Shown here: positions 1 to 6,157 of the stretch, one piece after another | How positions within the stretch are numbered: the stretch's first letter is position 1 | How the letters are laid out: the number at the start of each line of letters is the position of its first letter | Source of the DNA: Methanomassiliicoccaceae archaeon | Lineage (GTDB): Archaea; Thermoplasmatota; Thermoplasmata; Methanomassiliicoccales; Methanomethylophilaceae | NCBI GenBank assembly: GCA_009776625.1 | Contig: WRNL01000084.1 | Span: 18 to 6,853 of the forward strand | Direction: 5' to 3' | Length of the DNA: 6,836 bases | Program-made: the position numbers and the translations under genes | The notes under the pieces: generated by a model | Database searches by the model: none | What the model saw: the letters and a program-made list of their open reading frames with translations, nothing else | What the model was told of the DNA's origin: nothing

Positions 1-1124
1 CCTGCCACGCCGCCATCATATCGAGGGAGCTGGGGACGCCCTGCGTGGTGGGGACGGGGAGCGCGACCGAGGTCCTGAAGGACGGGGACGTCATAACCGT
101 CGACGGGACCACCGGCACCGTGTACAAAGGCGAGATAAAGAAGAAAGAGGAGGCGGGCGGCCACCCCGAGGACGCGGTGGCGACGGAGTTCGTCCCGATC
201 ACCGGGACGAAGGTCATGGTCAACATGAGCATGCCTTCGAAGGCGGAAGACATCGCGAAGCTACCCTGCGACGGCGTCGGCCTCATGAGGAGCGAGTTCC
301 TGTTCACCAACTACATCGGGGAGCACCCCTGCGCGGTCATCGACGAGGGGCGGTCGGAGGAGCTGATAGACAAGCTCGCCGAGGGCATGGCCAAGGTCGC
401 CAGGGCCTTCTACCCCAGGCCTATAATACTCAGGACGTCGGACTTCAAGACCAACGAGTACCGCGACATGAAGGGGGGCGTCGACTACGAGCCCAACGAG
501 GAGAACCCCATGATCGGTTGGAGGGGGTGCTCCAGGTACATATCCGACAGCTACAGGGAGGCGTTCATGTGCGAGCTCGCTGCCATCAAGAGGGTCCGCG
601 ACTCCCTCGGGCTGAAGAACCTCCACGTGATGCTCCCGTTCGTCAGGACGATATTCGAGGTCGAGGAGATAATAGCCATGATGGAGGGCGCCGGCCTCAG
701 GAGGGGGCCGGACTTCAAGCTCTACTTCATGGCGGAGATCCCCGTCAACATCTTCATGGCGGAGGAGTTCTGCAAGTACTGCGACGCGTTCTCGATCGGG
801 TCCAACGACCTGACCCAGCTGATACTGGGGTGCGACCGCGACTCCGACATACTGGGGCGCATGGGGTACTTCGACGAGAGGAACCCGGGCGTCAAGGCCG
901 CCATATCCCAGCTGATCAAGGTCGCCCACAAGAACGGGAAGACCGTCGGGATATGCGGCCAGGGGCCGTCGGTGTACCCGGAGTTCGCGGAGTTCCTCGT
1001 GGAGGAGGGGATAGACTCCATCTCCCTCAACCCGGACACCTTCGTGAAGACCAAGAGGAACATCGCGTCCGCCGAGCAGAAGATGCTGCTCAAAGGCCTT
1101 AGGGAGCTCGGCGAGAGGCGGTGA
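1..1124 (+). CDS. ppsA: Phosphoenolpyruvate synthase, C-terminal part (5' end outside window)
   Basis: PEP synthase (pyruvate, water dikinase) makes PEP from pyruvate and ATP for gluconeogenesis in the cytoplasm. The reading frame is open from the left edge (first whole codon at base 3), so 373 residues of a protein usually near 750-800 are present. The second visible residue, in CHAAIISRELGTPCVVGT, is the histidine expected to carry the phosphoryl group in the mobile swivelling domain. The PEP-binding barrel follows: GLMRSEFLF (about 93-101), RTSDFKTNEYRDMKGG (144-158), GSNDLTQ (266-272) and GICGQGPS (316-323) with the family's catalytic cysteine at 318. The GTG at 45 is internal and is not the start. 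The key catalytic motifs of this part are intact. The gene ends at TGA 1122-1124, immediately against the stop codon of the opposing CBS-ParB gene. Pyruvate phosphate dikinase is less likely because the motifs and spacing fit PEP synthase. Confidence 0.95.
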   Translation, partial: CHAAIISRELGTPCVVGTGSATEVLKDGDVITVDGTTGTVYKGEIKKKEEAGGHPEDAVATEFVPITGTKVMVNMSMPSKAEDIAKLPCDGVGLMRSEFLFTNYIGEHPCAVIDEGRSEELIDKLAEGMAKVARAFYPRPIILRTSDFKTNEYRDMKGGVDYEPNEENPMIGWRGCSRYISDSYREAFMCELAAIKRVRDSLGLKNLHVMLPFVRTIFEVEEIIAMMEGAGLRRGPDFKLYFMAEIPVNIFMAEEFCKYCDAFSIGSNDLTQLILGCDRDSDILGRMGYFDERNPGVKAAISQLIKVAHKNGKTVGICGQGPSVYPEFAEFLVEEGIDSISLNPDTFVKTKRNIASAEQKMLLKGLRELGERR

Positions 1125-1976
1125 TCAATGGTCCGGCCCCTGGCCGGACCCCTCGATGAGCCTCGTGTTGAGGCCGTCAGACTGCTCCTTCGGGAGCAGC
1201 ATGGTCGTCACCTCCATGAAGGGGTGCTTCGCCCCTTCTATTATCCTTATGTCGCTGAGGTCCCTCAGCCCCCACTTCTCCGCGGTCTTCTCCAGCCCAA
1301 GCCTGACATTAAGGTCGTTAGGCTCCAGCACGATGGCGCTGAACGAGCGCAGCCCCAGCTTCTGCGCGGCGAGGATCCTGTGGTGACCGTCGACGACCAG
1401 ATACCCGTCCATCCTCTTTATCACTATAAGGGGCTCGTTCAGCCCCCTCTTTATCTCGTACTGGCGGCCGATCAGCTCGTCCATGTAGACCTCTTTCTGG
1501 GTAGGTATGAGGCTCTCTATCGGAACCTCCTGGTTGGATATCTTGAGCCTTATCCCGTTCTGCTTCTCGAGGAGGTTCTTCACGGACATCACCTTGCCTG
1601 GCCTCGACTTCTCTATCTGGGACCTCACTACGTCTATGTTGGATATTATGCCGACGATCTTCTTCTCCTCGTCCACCACCGGCAGGTTCCTGAGGCCGTA
1701 TCTGAAAAGTATCCGGGTGGCGTCCTCGATCGACATGGACGGAATGGCGCATAGGGTGCCGCGGCTCATTATCTCCCTCATCTTCGCGTCGGGCCTGTCG
1801 ATGAACCTCAGCAGCTCCTTCGCCGTGACGTATCCGAGCAGGTACTCGTTCTCCGCGATGGGGAACCCGTGGAAGCTCGACTTGATTATCTTCTCCCTGA
1901 CCTGCCTGACGGTCATGTCGGGGGTCACTGTCTGGACGTTCCTTATCATGTAGTCCGCTACTGTCGGCGACGGCAT
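1125..1976 (-). CDS. CBS-pair protein fused to a ParB/SerK-like domain
   Basis: This 283-residue protein has two CBS domains (about 8-58 and 66-122) followed by a ParB/sulfiredoxin-fold domain (about 148-215). The second part shows the entry strand VPIESLIP (151-158) and the signature VDGHHR (195-200). CBS pairs usually bind adenine nucleotides and act as regulatory modules. The DGHxR-type ParB fold is shared by chromosome-partition proteins and by free serine kinases (archaeal SerK, staphylococcal SbnI). No HTH typical of chromosomal ParB is evident, so a nucleotide-regulated enzyme, perhaps a kinase, is more plausible than a partition protein. That is inference. The start ATG at 1976 has no strong Shine-Dalgarno site; an AT-rich box about 28-35 nt upstream suggests a very short leader. 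The gene is convergent with ppsA with zero spacing, and its C-terminal tail (about 268-283) is Gly/Ser-rich and probably disordered. Confidence 0.85.
   Translation of the reverse strand: MPSPTVADYMIRNVQTVTPDMTVRQVREKIIKSSFHGFPIAENEYLLGYVTAKELLRFIDRPDAKMREIMSRGTLCAIPSMSIEDATRILFRYGLRNLPVVDEEKKIVGIISNIDVVRSQIEKSRPGKVMSVKNLLEKQNGIRLKISNQEVPIESLIPTQKEVYMDELIGRQYEIKRGLNEPLIVIKRMDGYLVVDGHHRILAAQKLGLRSFSAIVLEPNDLNVRLGLEKTAEKWGLRDLSDIRIIEGAKHPFMEVTTMLLPKEQSDGLNTRLIEGSGQGPDH
1130..1150. terminator. Perfect 9-bp hairpin at the ppsA / CBS-ParB junction
   Basis: The arms GGTCCGGCC (1130-1138) and GGCCGGACC (1142-1150) are exact inverted repeats around a 3-nt loop. The hairpin starts 5 nt after the ppsA stop and lies inside the last codons of the opposing CBS-ParB gene (its final SGQGPD residues). 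No T-run follows on either strand, so it is not a classic intrinsic terminator. It could be a bidirectional 3'-end or transcript-stability element. The structure is seen; the role is inferred. Confidence 0.45.
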
Positions 1977-2222
1977 CTTATCGCCGCCATATCTTACAGG
2001 GGGATGAAATACCCTTTGCTGTCCTCCGCCCGTGTTCGGGCGTCATTCTGCGGCAGAACTGAGGGGCATTATGGTGCCCCGATGGTACTGGCGTGGTCAA
2101 ATGGTCGAAAAAGTGGCTATGTCTCACCCATATTCTCTTAATATCATCTTAGTGTCGTGGTTCGTTTATAGATGTCTCATTCATTGTATTGGATGCCATT
2201 CTAGGCATCATGCGAGCCTTTG
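1977..2222. other. AT-richer intergenic stretch with three small hairpins, no gene
   Basis: I see no convincing coding region here; open frames on the plus strand lack a credible start context and family resemblance. Three short inverted repeats are visible: CGCCCG/CGGGCG (2027-2032 with 2037-2042, loop 4), GGGGCA/TGCCCC (2063-2068 with 2075-2080, loop 6) and GATGCC/GGCATC (2192-2197 with 2204-2209, loop 6). The last lies just beyond the stop of the winged-helix frame and could end its transcript. TATA-like runs occur near 2135 (TTAATAT) and 2165 (TTTATA), but no gene start follows either. Confidence 0.5.
2004..2011 (-). promoter_or_regulatory. Possible TATA element for the CBS-ParB gene
   Basis: Read on the minus strand, TATTTCAT preceded by AAAGGG lies about 28-35 nt before the ATG at 1976. 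This is the spacing expected for an archaeal promoter with a short or absent leader. The match to the TATA consensus is only moderate. Confidence 0.3.
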
Positions 2223-2504
2223 TCAATTTCTCTTTACTGCCCATTCGCCAGTAGTCCTGGATCCTGTCCTATAAAGCATACCTATGATCTTGAGTTTCGA
2301 TATCGCCCTGTTCACACTAGCCCTCGACATGCCCGTTCCCGATGTGAGATCGGAGATCTTTGCCCGAAGGTTCGCCTCCAGATGATCCTGGATGGCATTC
2401 TCTGAATCGTCAATGGGCGGTGATGATGGCTCCCCCGATGGGACATTGCCCGAACCCGCCTTGAATGTAGTGACCCTTATGGTGTCGTCTATCTCTTGGA
2501 ACAA
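2223..2504 (-). pseudogene. C-terminal winged-helix remnant of an AlbA_2/ATPase-type regulator
   Basis: Only 93 residues can be read, from a TTG codon with no ribosome-binding site. The first residues, EIDDTIRVTTFK (4-15), resemble the strand that precedes the C-terminal winged helix in AlbA_2-HATPase_c_4 (RecG-like or Schlafen-type) regulators. The end holds a clear winged HTH: GMSRASVNRAISKLKIIGML (58-77), then a wing, YRTGSRTTGEWAV (78-90). Full-length members run to roughly 400-500 residues. Here the frame runs without an ATG or GTG into the end of the upstream TPR gene, and no AlbA_2 or ATPase part is present. It is most likely a 5'-truncated gene left by a rearrangement; the gene block upstream may mark the breakpoint. 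A standalone small DNA-binding protein starting at TTG is possible but less likely. Family assignment is from motif memory, not a search. Confidence 0.55.
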
Positions 2505-2533
2505 AGGGGGTATGGGCCATGCTCTTCGCAGGC

Positions 2534-2556
2534 TGACGGGGCGCGGCCCCTGGTCA
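2534..2556 (-). terminator. Hairpin overlapping the TPR gene stop codon
   Basis: GGGGC (2538-2542) pairs with GCCCC (2546-2550) around a 3-nt loop. The outer bases TGAC (2534-2537) and GTCA (2553-2556) extend the stem across a 2-nt bulge. The outer arm contains the TPR stop codon. There is no T-run, so it may be an RNA 3'-end element rather than an intrinsic terminator. Confidence 0.35.
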
Positions 2557-3603
2557 CCCTTTGATCTTCTTCTTGATCCGGGCCATCCGAGCCTCTATCC
2601 TGTCCGCCTCGGCGGGGTCCATCCTCGACAGGTCCTGCAGCACGGATAGGAAGTACATCGCCAGGACGTGGCGGCCCAGCCTCTCCGCCTCGTCCGCCGC
2701 GCTGCGGCAGACCCCGATCACCGTGTTGCTGGGGCCGGGCGGGATGTCCCTCTCCTTGCACATGCGGAGGAACTTGGCGTGGTCGTATTCCGGCAGCGCC
2801 CCGCCCACCTCCTGCTGGATATAGTACATCTGCGACTGCAGCATCACCGACGCCTCGTAGGCCGAGCTCGCCTGGTAGAGGAGAGTGGCGGAGGCGTAGT
2901 CCTTCATCTCTATGCAGTGGTAGCCCATGTTGCGGTAGAAACGAGCAAGGTCGACGGCCGTGTATATGGTCCCGTGGCACTCCCTCATCAGCTTGAGGTA
3001 GGCGGCCCAGTCCTTGCGGACCTTGCTTATCTCCCCAAGCTCGAACATCGCAGCCGACCACACGGGGTTGATGGAGAGCGCCTTCCTCAGGGCGCCCTCG
3101 GCCTCGTCGAAGCGCTTCAGCTCGAACAGGATGCTCCCGTGCATGAGATAGAGCCTGTCGAGCTCCTGGGGGATGCGCCTGACCGTCCGCTCCGGCTTGT
3201 TGATGAAGCGGTACAGCAGCTCCTCGAGTATGTTCTGGAAACGGCGGTACTCTGAGAGGGAGTCGTCGAGGTACATGCGCTCGCCGTCGGCGTTCTCGAC
3301 GTGCCTCACAAGGGGCCCTATGATATCGAGGGCCCTCCAGGGATCCTTCTTCTGGTACTGGAACGCCGCCTCCTCGATGGTCTTGGAGATGGAAAGATCC
3401 ATGCCGCGGAGCGCCTGCCCCACCTCTTTCATCTTCTCTGGGGGGACGATGTCCGGATACATGCGCCAGATCCCCCTTAGGATCTCTGTGTTCATCGGGT
3501 GCGCCCTGTATTTCTCGCTCTGCTCTTCGAGGTACTTGAAATCGCGCCTGTAGTCCCCGGTCAGCCCGGAAGTTATCTCCTCCATGATCTCTATGTAATC
3601 CAT
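2554..3603 (-). CDS. TPR-like helical repeat protein, function unknown
   Basis: This 349-residue, soluble, almost entirely alpha-helical protein has no signal peptide or membrane segment. The best TPR-type motif is LYLMHGSILFELKRFDEAEG and the following helix (about 151-183, ending in ALSINP). A second helix pair near 215-250 (ARFYRNMGYHCIEMKDYASA) has the same pattern, and the C-terminus is a charged helix ending in KKKIKG. The opening MDYIEIMEEITSGLTGD resembles a family of uncharacterised TPR proteins I recall from gut bacteria and methanogens. That favours the ATG at 3603, with an AAGG about 10 nt upstream; the ATG at 3609 and GTG at 3612 are alternatives. It lies about 48 bp downstream of the CARF-like regulator on the same strand and probably shares its transcript. 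TPR proteins usually scaffold protein contacts, so a partner role is inferred. No enzymatic motif is visible. Confidence 0.8.
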   Translation of the reverse strand: MDYIEIMEEITSGLTGDYRRDFKYLEEQSEKYRAHPMNTEILRGIWRMYPDIVPPEKMKEVGQALRGMDLSISKTIEEAAFQYQKKDPWRALDIIGPLVRHVENADGERMYLDDSLSEYRRFQNILEELLYRFINKPERTVRRIPQELDRLYLMHGSILFELKRFDEAEGALRKALSINPVWSAAMFELGEISKVRKDWAAYLKLMRECHGTIYTAVDLARFYRNMGYHCIEMKDYASATLLYQASSAYEASVMLQSQMYYIQQEVGGALPEYDHAKFLRMCKERDIPPGPSNTVIGVCRSAADEAERLGRHVLAMYFLSVLQDLSRMDPAEADRIEARMARIKKKIKG

Positions 3604-3651
3604 TTCCATCACGCCTTGTGTATTCTGTTTTTCTATGCCATCCGCGAGGGG

Positions 3652-4449
3652 TCACTGGGTGTAGAACGTGTCCAGCACGGTCCTGCCGGCATCGGTCACG
3701 CGGTGCTTCTTGGTCCTGCCGTCCTTCTCGATCCACCCGTTCGCCTTCCACCTGTCGACGAAGTCCCTCTGATAGCACACCGCCTCGTACCTCTTGCCGC
3801 CGTCGCCTCCCCCCTTCCTCTCCTTCCTGTACCAGATGCCGGATGCCTTGAGCGCGCCTATGACCGCCGCCCCGCCCACGCTGTCGCCCATGCTCAACCC
3901 GTCGAACACCCTGAGCCCTGCCACCAGATGCTCCTCTGGAACGTCTATCCTGTAGTAGGGCAGCGCCTTGGGCTCGCGGGTGGTGAGGGCGAGCCCGACG
4001 GGGGAGCCGTCCCTGAAGTATATGCTCCTGAGATCCCCGTCAGGGATGCTGTAGTCCTTGGTCCCCACGGTGAACGGCACCGTGCCGGGCGTCATCATCG
4101 AGGCGATGACCGCCGCCGCTGTGTACTCGGACGTTCCGGCCGACGTGTTGACGAACACGTCGGCGTCCCTCTCCGACCTCAGTATGTTCAGAACCGTCCT
4201 CAGCATGGCGGTGAAGTCGAACACGACCGCCTCGTGCTCCACTATCTCTGCCTTCGGCAGCCCAGCCCTTATCTGCGAGCAGACCTCCCGGTAGAACTCC
4301 TCGTAGATTAGGTTCCTCTCGTCCGACGGGTCCGTGTAGTGTATGAGGTGCGCCCTGTCCGCCGCATAGTACGCCACGGGCTCCGACACCTTCGCCGTCT
4401 CGAACGTCACGCACGACACGACCACACGATCCTTGCGCCCTGATGCCAT
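3652..4449 (-). CDS. CARF-like ligand-sensing domain with C-terminal winged helix (HFX_2341/DUF6293-like regulator)
   Basis: The 265-residue protein begins with a Rossmann-like domain (about 7-165): a first strand DRVVVSCVTFET, a middle strand with ADRAHLIHYTD, and the strand-loop DVFVNTSAGTSEYTAAAVIA (97-116). This last segment matches the N-[TS]-[SG]-x-GT ligand-loop signature of CARF and related nucleotide-sensing domains. The C-terminal part (about 175-265) is a winged-helix DNA-binding region ending in KKHRVTDAGRTVLDTF. The layout fits archaeal HFX_2341-type (DUF6293) regulators. CARF domains of CRISPR systems bind cyclic oligoadenylates; the ligand here is unknown. I chose the ATG at 4449 over an in-frame ATG at 4476 because a TATA element covers 4474-4482, so transcription would begin near 4450 and give a leaderless mRNA. 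The gene diverges from the Zn-finger/AAA/Sel1 set and probably regulates itself and that set. Confidence 0.8.
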   Translation of the reverse strand: MASGRKDRVVVSCVTFETAKVSEPVAYYAADRAHLIHYTDPSDERNLIYEEFYREVCSQIRAGLPKAEIVEHEAVVFDFTAMLRTVLNILRSERDADVFVNTSAGTSEYTAAAVIASMMTPGTVPFTVGTKDYSIPDGDLRSIYFRDGSPVGLALTTREPKALPYYRIDVPEEHLVAGLRVFDGLSMGDSVGGAAVIGALKASGIWYRKERKGGGDGGKRYEAVCYQRDFVDRWKANGWIEKDGRTKKHRVTDAGRTVLDTFYTQ

Positions 4450-4473
4450 ATAATACAAGGATATCACGTATTG

Positions 4474-4482
4474 CATATATTA
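4474..4482 (-). promoter_or_regulatory. TATA element of the CARF-like regulator
   Basis: On the minus strand TAATATATG is centred about 29 nt upstream of the ATG at 4449, and an A/T-rich stretch precedes it. With archaeal spacing the transcript would start within a few bases of the ATG, implying leaderless translation. Confidence 0.5.
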
Positions 4483-4501
4483 CAGTTACTACGAAAAAAA
4501 T

Positions 4502-4513
4502 GTATTTAAATAC
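4502..4513 (+). promoter_or_regulatory. TATA element within a perfect 12-bp palindrome, promoter of the Zn-finger/AAA/Sel1 set
   Basis: GTATTTAAATAC is a perfect palindrome. TTTAAATA makes a strong archaeal TATA box, and the preceding CGAAAAAAA (4492-4500) resembles a BRE. Start of transcription is expected near 4532-4537, leaving a leader of about 40 nt before the ATG at 4574. The symmetry also allows an operator for a dimeric regulator such as the divergent CARF-like protein, but TATA boxes are often palindromic by chance. Confidence 0.55.
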
Positions 4514-4527
4514 CCCTGCGCATCGTT

Positions 4528-4552
4528 CCCCCTGTGCCCTGGGCGGCGGGGG
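4528..4552 (+). other. Potential hairpin in the leader of the Zn-finger/AAA/Sel1 transcript
   Basis: CCCCC (4528-4532) can pair with GGGGG (4548-4552), and GCC (4536-4538) with GGC (4542-4544), separated by a 3x3 internal loop. It ends 3 nt before the GAAAGG (4556-4561) that may act as ribosome-binding site. It could be a translational control element or simply GC-rich leader. Confidence 0.25.
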
Positions 4553-4573
4553 CATGAAAGGATAGATGATCGT

Positions 4574-5002
4574 ATGGTGAGGGAGAGGCCGGCTGAATGG
4601 AGGTGCGACCTGTGCGGGAGCCCGTTCCCGTCGGAAAGCGAGGCGGGCGCTTGCGAGGAGAGGTGCATGGCGCAACGCAACATCGACTGGGAGGGCAGGG
4701 CGCTCAAGCGGGTGGCAAGGGCGCCACGGGCGGCGGGGGCGGGCGTCTTGGAGGCTGTGTTCGTCACCGAGACGACAGTCGTCGCCGTTGGCAGGAGGCT
4801 CCCCAGCGGCCAATGCTACAATGCGAGGACGATCGTGGTCTCCGACGACAGGGCGATCGCCTCCACCGACAGCGTCTTCGACCCGCTGTCCCTTCAGGGC
4901 GCAGATGGCGTGGAGATAACCATGGAGGAGTACGAGGAACACAGGCGGCAGGCCGCCGAGAAGTTTGCGGAGATCACGAAGGGAACGCATGCCTTCAAGT
5001 GA
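4574..5002 (+). CDS. Small zinc-finger-like protein of unknown function
   Basis: The 142-residue protein starts with WRCDLCGSPFPSESEAGACEERC. The cysteines at 11, 14, 27 and 31 have C-x2-C-x12-C-x3-C spacing, as in a small zinc finger of C2H2-like topology with all-Cys ligands. The middle (about 57-112) is beta-strand-rich (EAVFVTETTVVAVGRRLPSG, then ARTIVVSDDRAIAS). The C-terminus is a charged helix, MEEYEEHRRQAAEKFAEI. No membrane segment is present. The ATG at 4574 is preceded by GAAAGG about 12 nt upstream, a weak but usable ribosome site; an ATG at 4566 stops after four codons. It is the first gene after the palindromic promoter and ends 18 nt before the AAA+ ATPase gene, so the two are very likely co-transcribed. 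Nucleic-acid binding or protein adaptor roles are possible; I do not recognise a named family. Confidence 0.75.
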   Translation: MVRERPAEWRCDLCGSPFPSESEAGACEERCMAQRNIDWEGRALKRVARAPRAAGAGVLEAVFVTETTVVAVGRRLPSGQCYNARTIVVSDDRAIASTDSVFDPLSLQGADGVEITMEEYEEHRRQAAEKFAEITKGTHAFK

Positions 5003-5020
5003 CCCACAGGAGGATGGAAC

Positions 5021-6103
5021 ATGGCCATATACACAAAGGATGGAAACAACATACGGATAACGCAGGGCATGGATGCGGACATCAATTTCAAATTGCCCTC
5101 TTGCGTCTATGCCGTCAATCAGAACAGAAACGGCTTCTATTTGACGAAGACGGACGACTTCAAGCTCCCAGAGAGGGTGTTCGGCAATGTAGCCGACATC
5201 GCAGACCGGATAATCACCACATTCAAGGACAGGCAGAGGTCCACTGGCGTCCTGCTGTCGGGCCTCAAAGGCTCCGGCAAGACATTATTATCGAAGTTTA
5301 TATCGATCGAGCTTCTGAAACAGGGGTTCCCAGTCGTCCTTGTGAACAATTCTTTTGATCCAGGCGAGCTGATGGAGTTCATAATGTCGATCGAAGACGA
5401 GTGCGTGGTCATATTCGACGAGTTCGAGAAGAACTACGTATGTGACATGGATATCGACCAGGCTCAGCAGGACGGTCTAATGACGTTGTTTGACGGGACA
5501 ATAGAAGCTAAGAAGCTATACATACTGACCTGTAACGACCTTGGCGACATCCACAGCATGCTCTTGAACCGTCCGGGCCGCATGTACTACCACATCGGAC
5601 ACTCCGGGCTGTCAGAGGATACCATAAGGGAGTTCTGCAACATCAAGTTGAACGATGTGTCACATACCGAGAGCATCGTCAAGATCGGGTCGCTGGTGGG
5701 AGACTTCTCGTTCGATATGCTCGATGTGCTCGTAGAGGAGGTTAACCGTTACAACATCACCCCGACAGATGCCCTGTCCTTCCTTAACATCAAGCCGGAG
5801 TCAAGGTACGACACGTACTGCATCAGCGTATACCGCGACGATGAACTGCTTAAAGTGTTCAATGACGTGCAGTACGACCCGCTATATAGTGACTCAGAGG
5901 AGCTATTATTCTATGCCAAGGAGAGGAAAAGTTTGGATATGGAGGGGCTGGACAAATACGATGGCAGTATCCGTTGTCTTAGTCTGATGAAGGACAGAAT
6001 CTCATCCGTCCACCAGGACACCTTCGTGTACAACATAAACGAGTACAAAGTGGTGTCGAAAAAGGTCAGGGAGTCATCCGACTTCAATAGACTTATTGCT
6101 TGA
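5021..6103 (+). CDS. AAA+ ATPase, phage-like, with an unassigned C-terminal domain
   Basis: The 360-residue protein carries a complete AAA+ core: Walker A GLKGSGKT (81-88), Walker B VVIFDEFE (129-136, D133/E134), a DGLMTLFDGT segment (151-160) typical of AAA+ helix 3, sensor 1 LTCND (169-173), and NRPGRMYYHI (183-192), whose arginines suit the arginine-finger position. Residues 1-60 form a substrate- or partner-specific N-terminal part; 265-360 is a distinct C-terminal domain I cannot assign. The layout (short N-terminus, DEFEK, TCND, NRPGR) resembles AAA ATPases I recall from large tailed phages, which suggests mobile-element origin. The gene has a strong ribosome site, AGGAGGA (5008-5014), 6 nt before the ATG. 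Its base composition is visibly more AT-rich than that of its neighbours, with more TTA, CTA and TAT codons, consistent with transfer. Expected to be an ATP-driven oligomer remodelling a protein or nucleic-acid target; the target is unknown. Confidence 0.85.
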   Translation: MAIYTKDGNNIRITQGMDADINFKLPSCVYAVNQNRNGFYLTKTDDFKLPERVFGNVADIADRIITTFKDRQRSTGVLLSGLKGSGKTLLSKFISIELLKQGFPVVLVNNSFDPGELMEFIMSIEDECVVIFDEFEKNYVCDMDIDQAQQDGLMTLFDGTIEAKKLYILTCNDLGDIHSMLLNRPGRMYYHIGHSGLSEDTIREFCNIKLNDVSHTESIVKIGSLVGDFSFDMLDVLVEEVNRYNITPTDALSFLNIKPESRYDTYCISVYRDDELLKVFNDVQYDPLYSDSEELLFYAKERKSLDMEGLDKYDGSIRCLSLMKDRISSVHQDTFVYNINEYKVVSKKVRESSDFNRLIA

Positions 6104-6157
6104 ACGGAGGAGACAGAACGCAAAACAAAGAGGATGAGAGGCACAAAGGTGTTCACC

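Noticed and set aside
261..929. 222-codon open frame antisense to ppsA
   Set aside because: It mirrors conserved PEP synthase codons, is low in complexity (Val/Pro/Leu-rich) and shows no family motif.
1507..1953. Plus-strand open frame within the CBS-ParB gene
   Set aside because: It is the complement of clearly conserved CBS and linker codons, with no upstream ribosome site or family match.
1977..2222. Possible tRNA, CRISPR array or insertion-sequence ends
   Set aside because: No cloverleaf or GGTTCRA-type T-arm in context, no regularly spaced repeats, and no terminal inverted repeats with a transposase.
2032..2405. Short plus-strand open frames in the intergenic stretch and across the winged-helix remnant
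   Set aside because: Poor start context, no recognisable motif, and they overlap the better-supported winged-helix frame on the other strand.
2489..3778. Long open frame (429 codons) on the minus strand overlapping the TPR and regulator genes
   Set aside because: Its translation is an Arg/Gly/His/Pro-rich out-of-frame product typical of GC-rich DNA, with no domain pattern, while the TPR protein in the other frame has clear repeats and a plausible start.
4450..4476. Upstream in-frame ATG giving the CARF-like regulator nine extra residues
   Set aside because: The codon falls inside the TATA element and would lie upstream of the predicted transcript start; the added residues precede the first beta-strand.
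4040..4990. 316-codon minus-strand frame spanning the divergent promoter region
   Set aside because: It crosses both promoters and overlaps two better-supported genes; its translation is Arg/Gly-rich without motifs.
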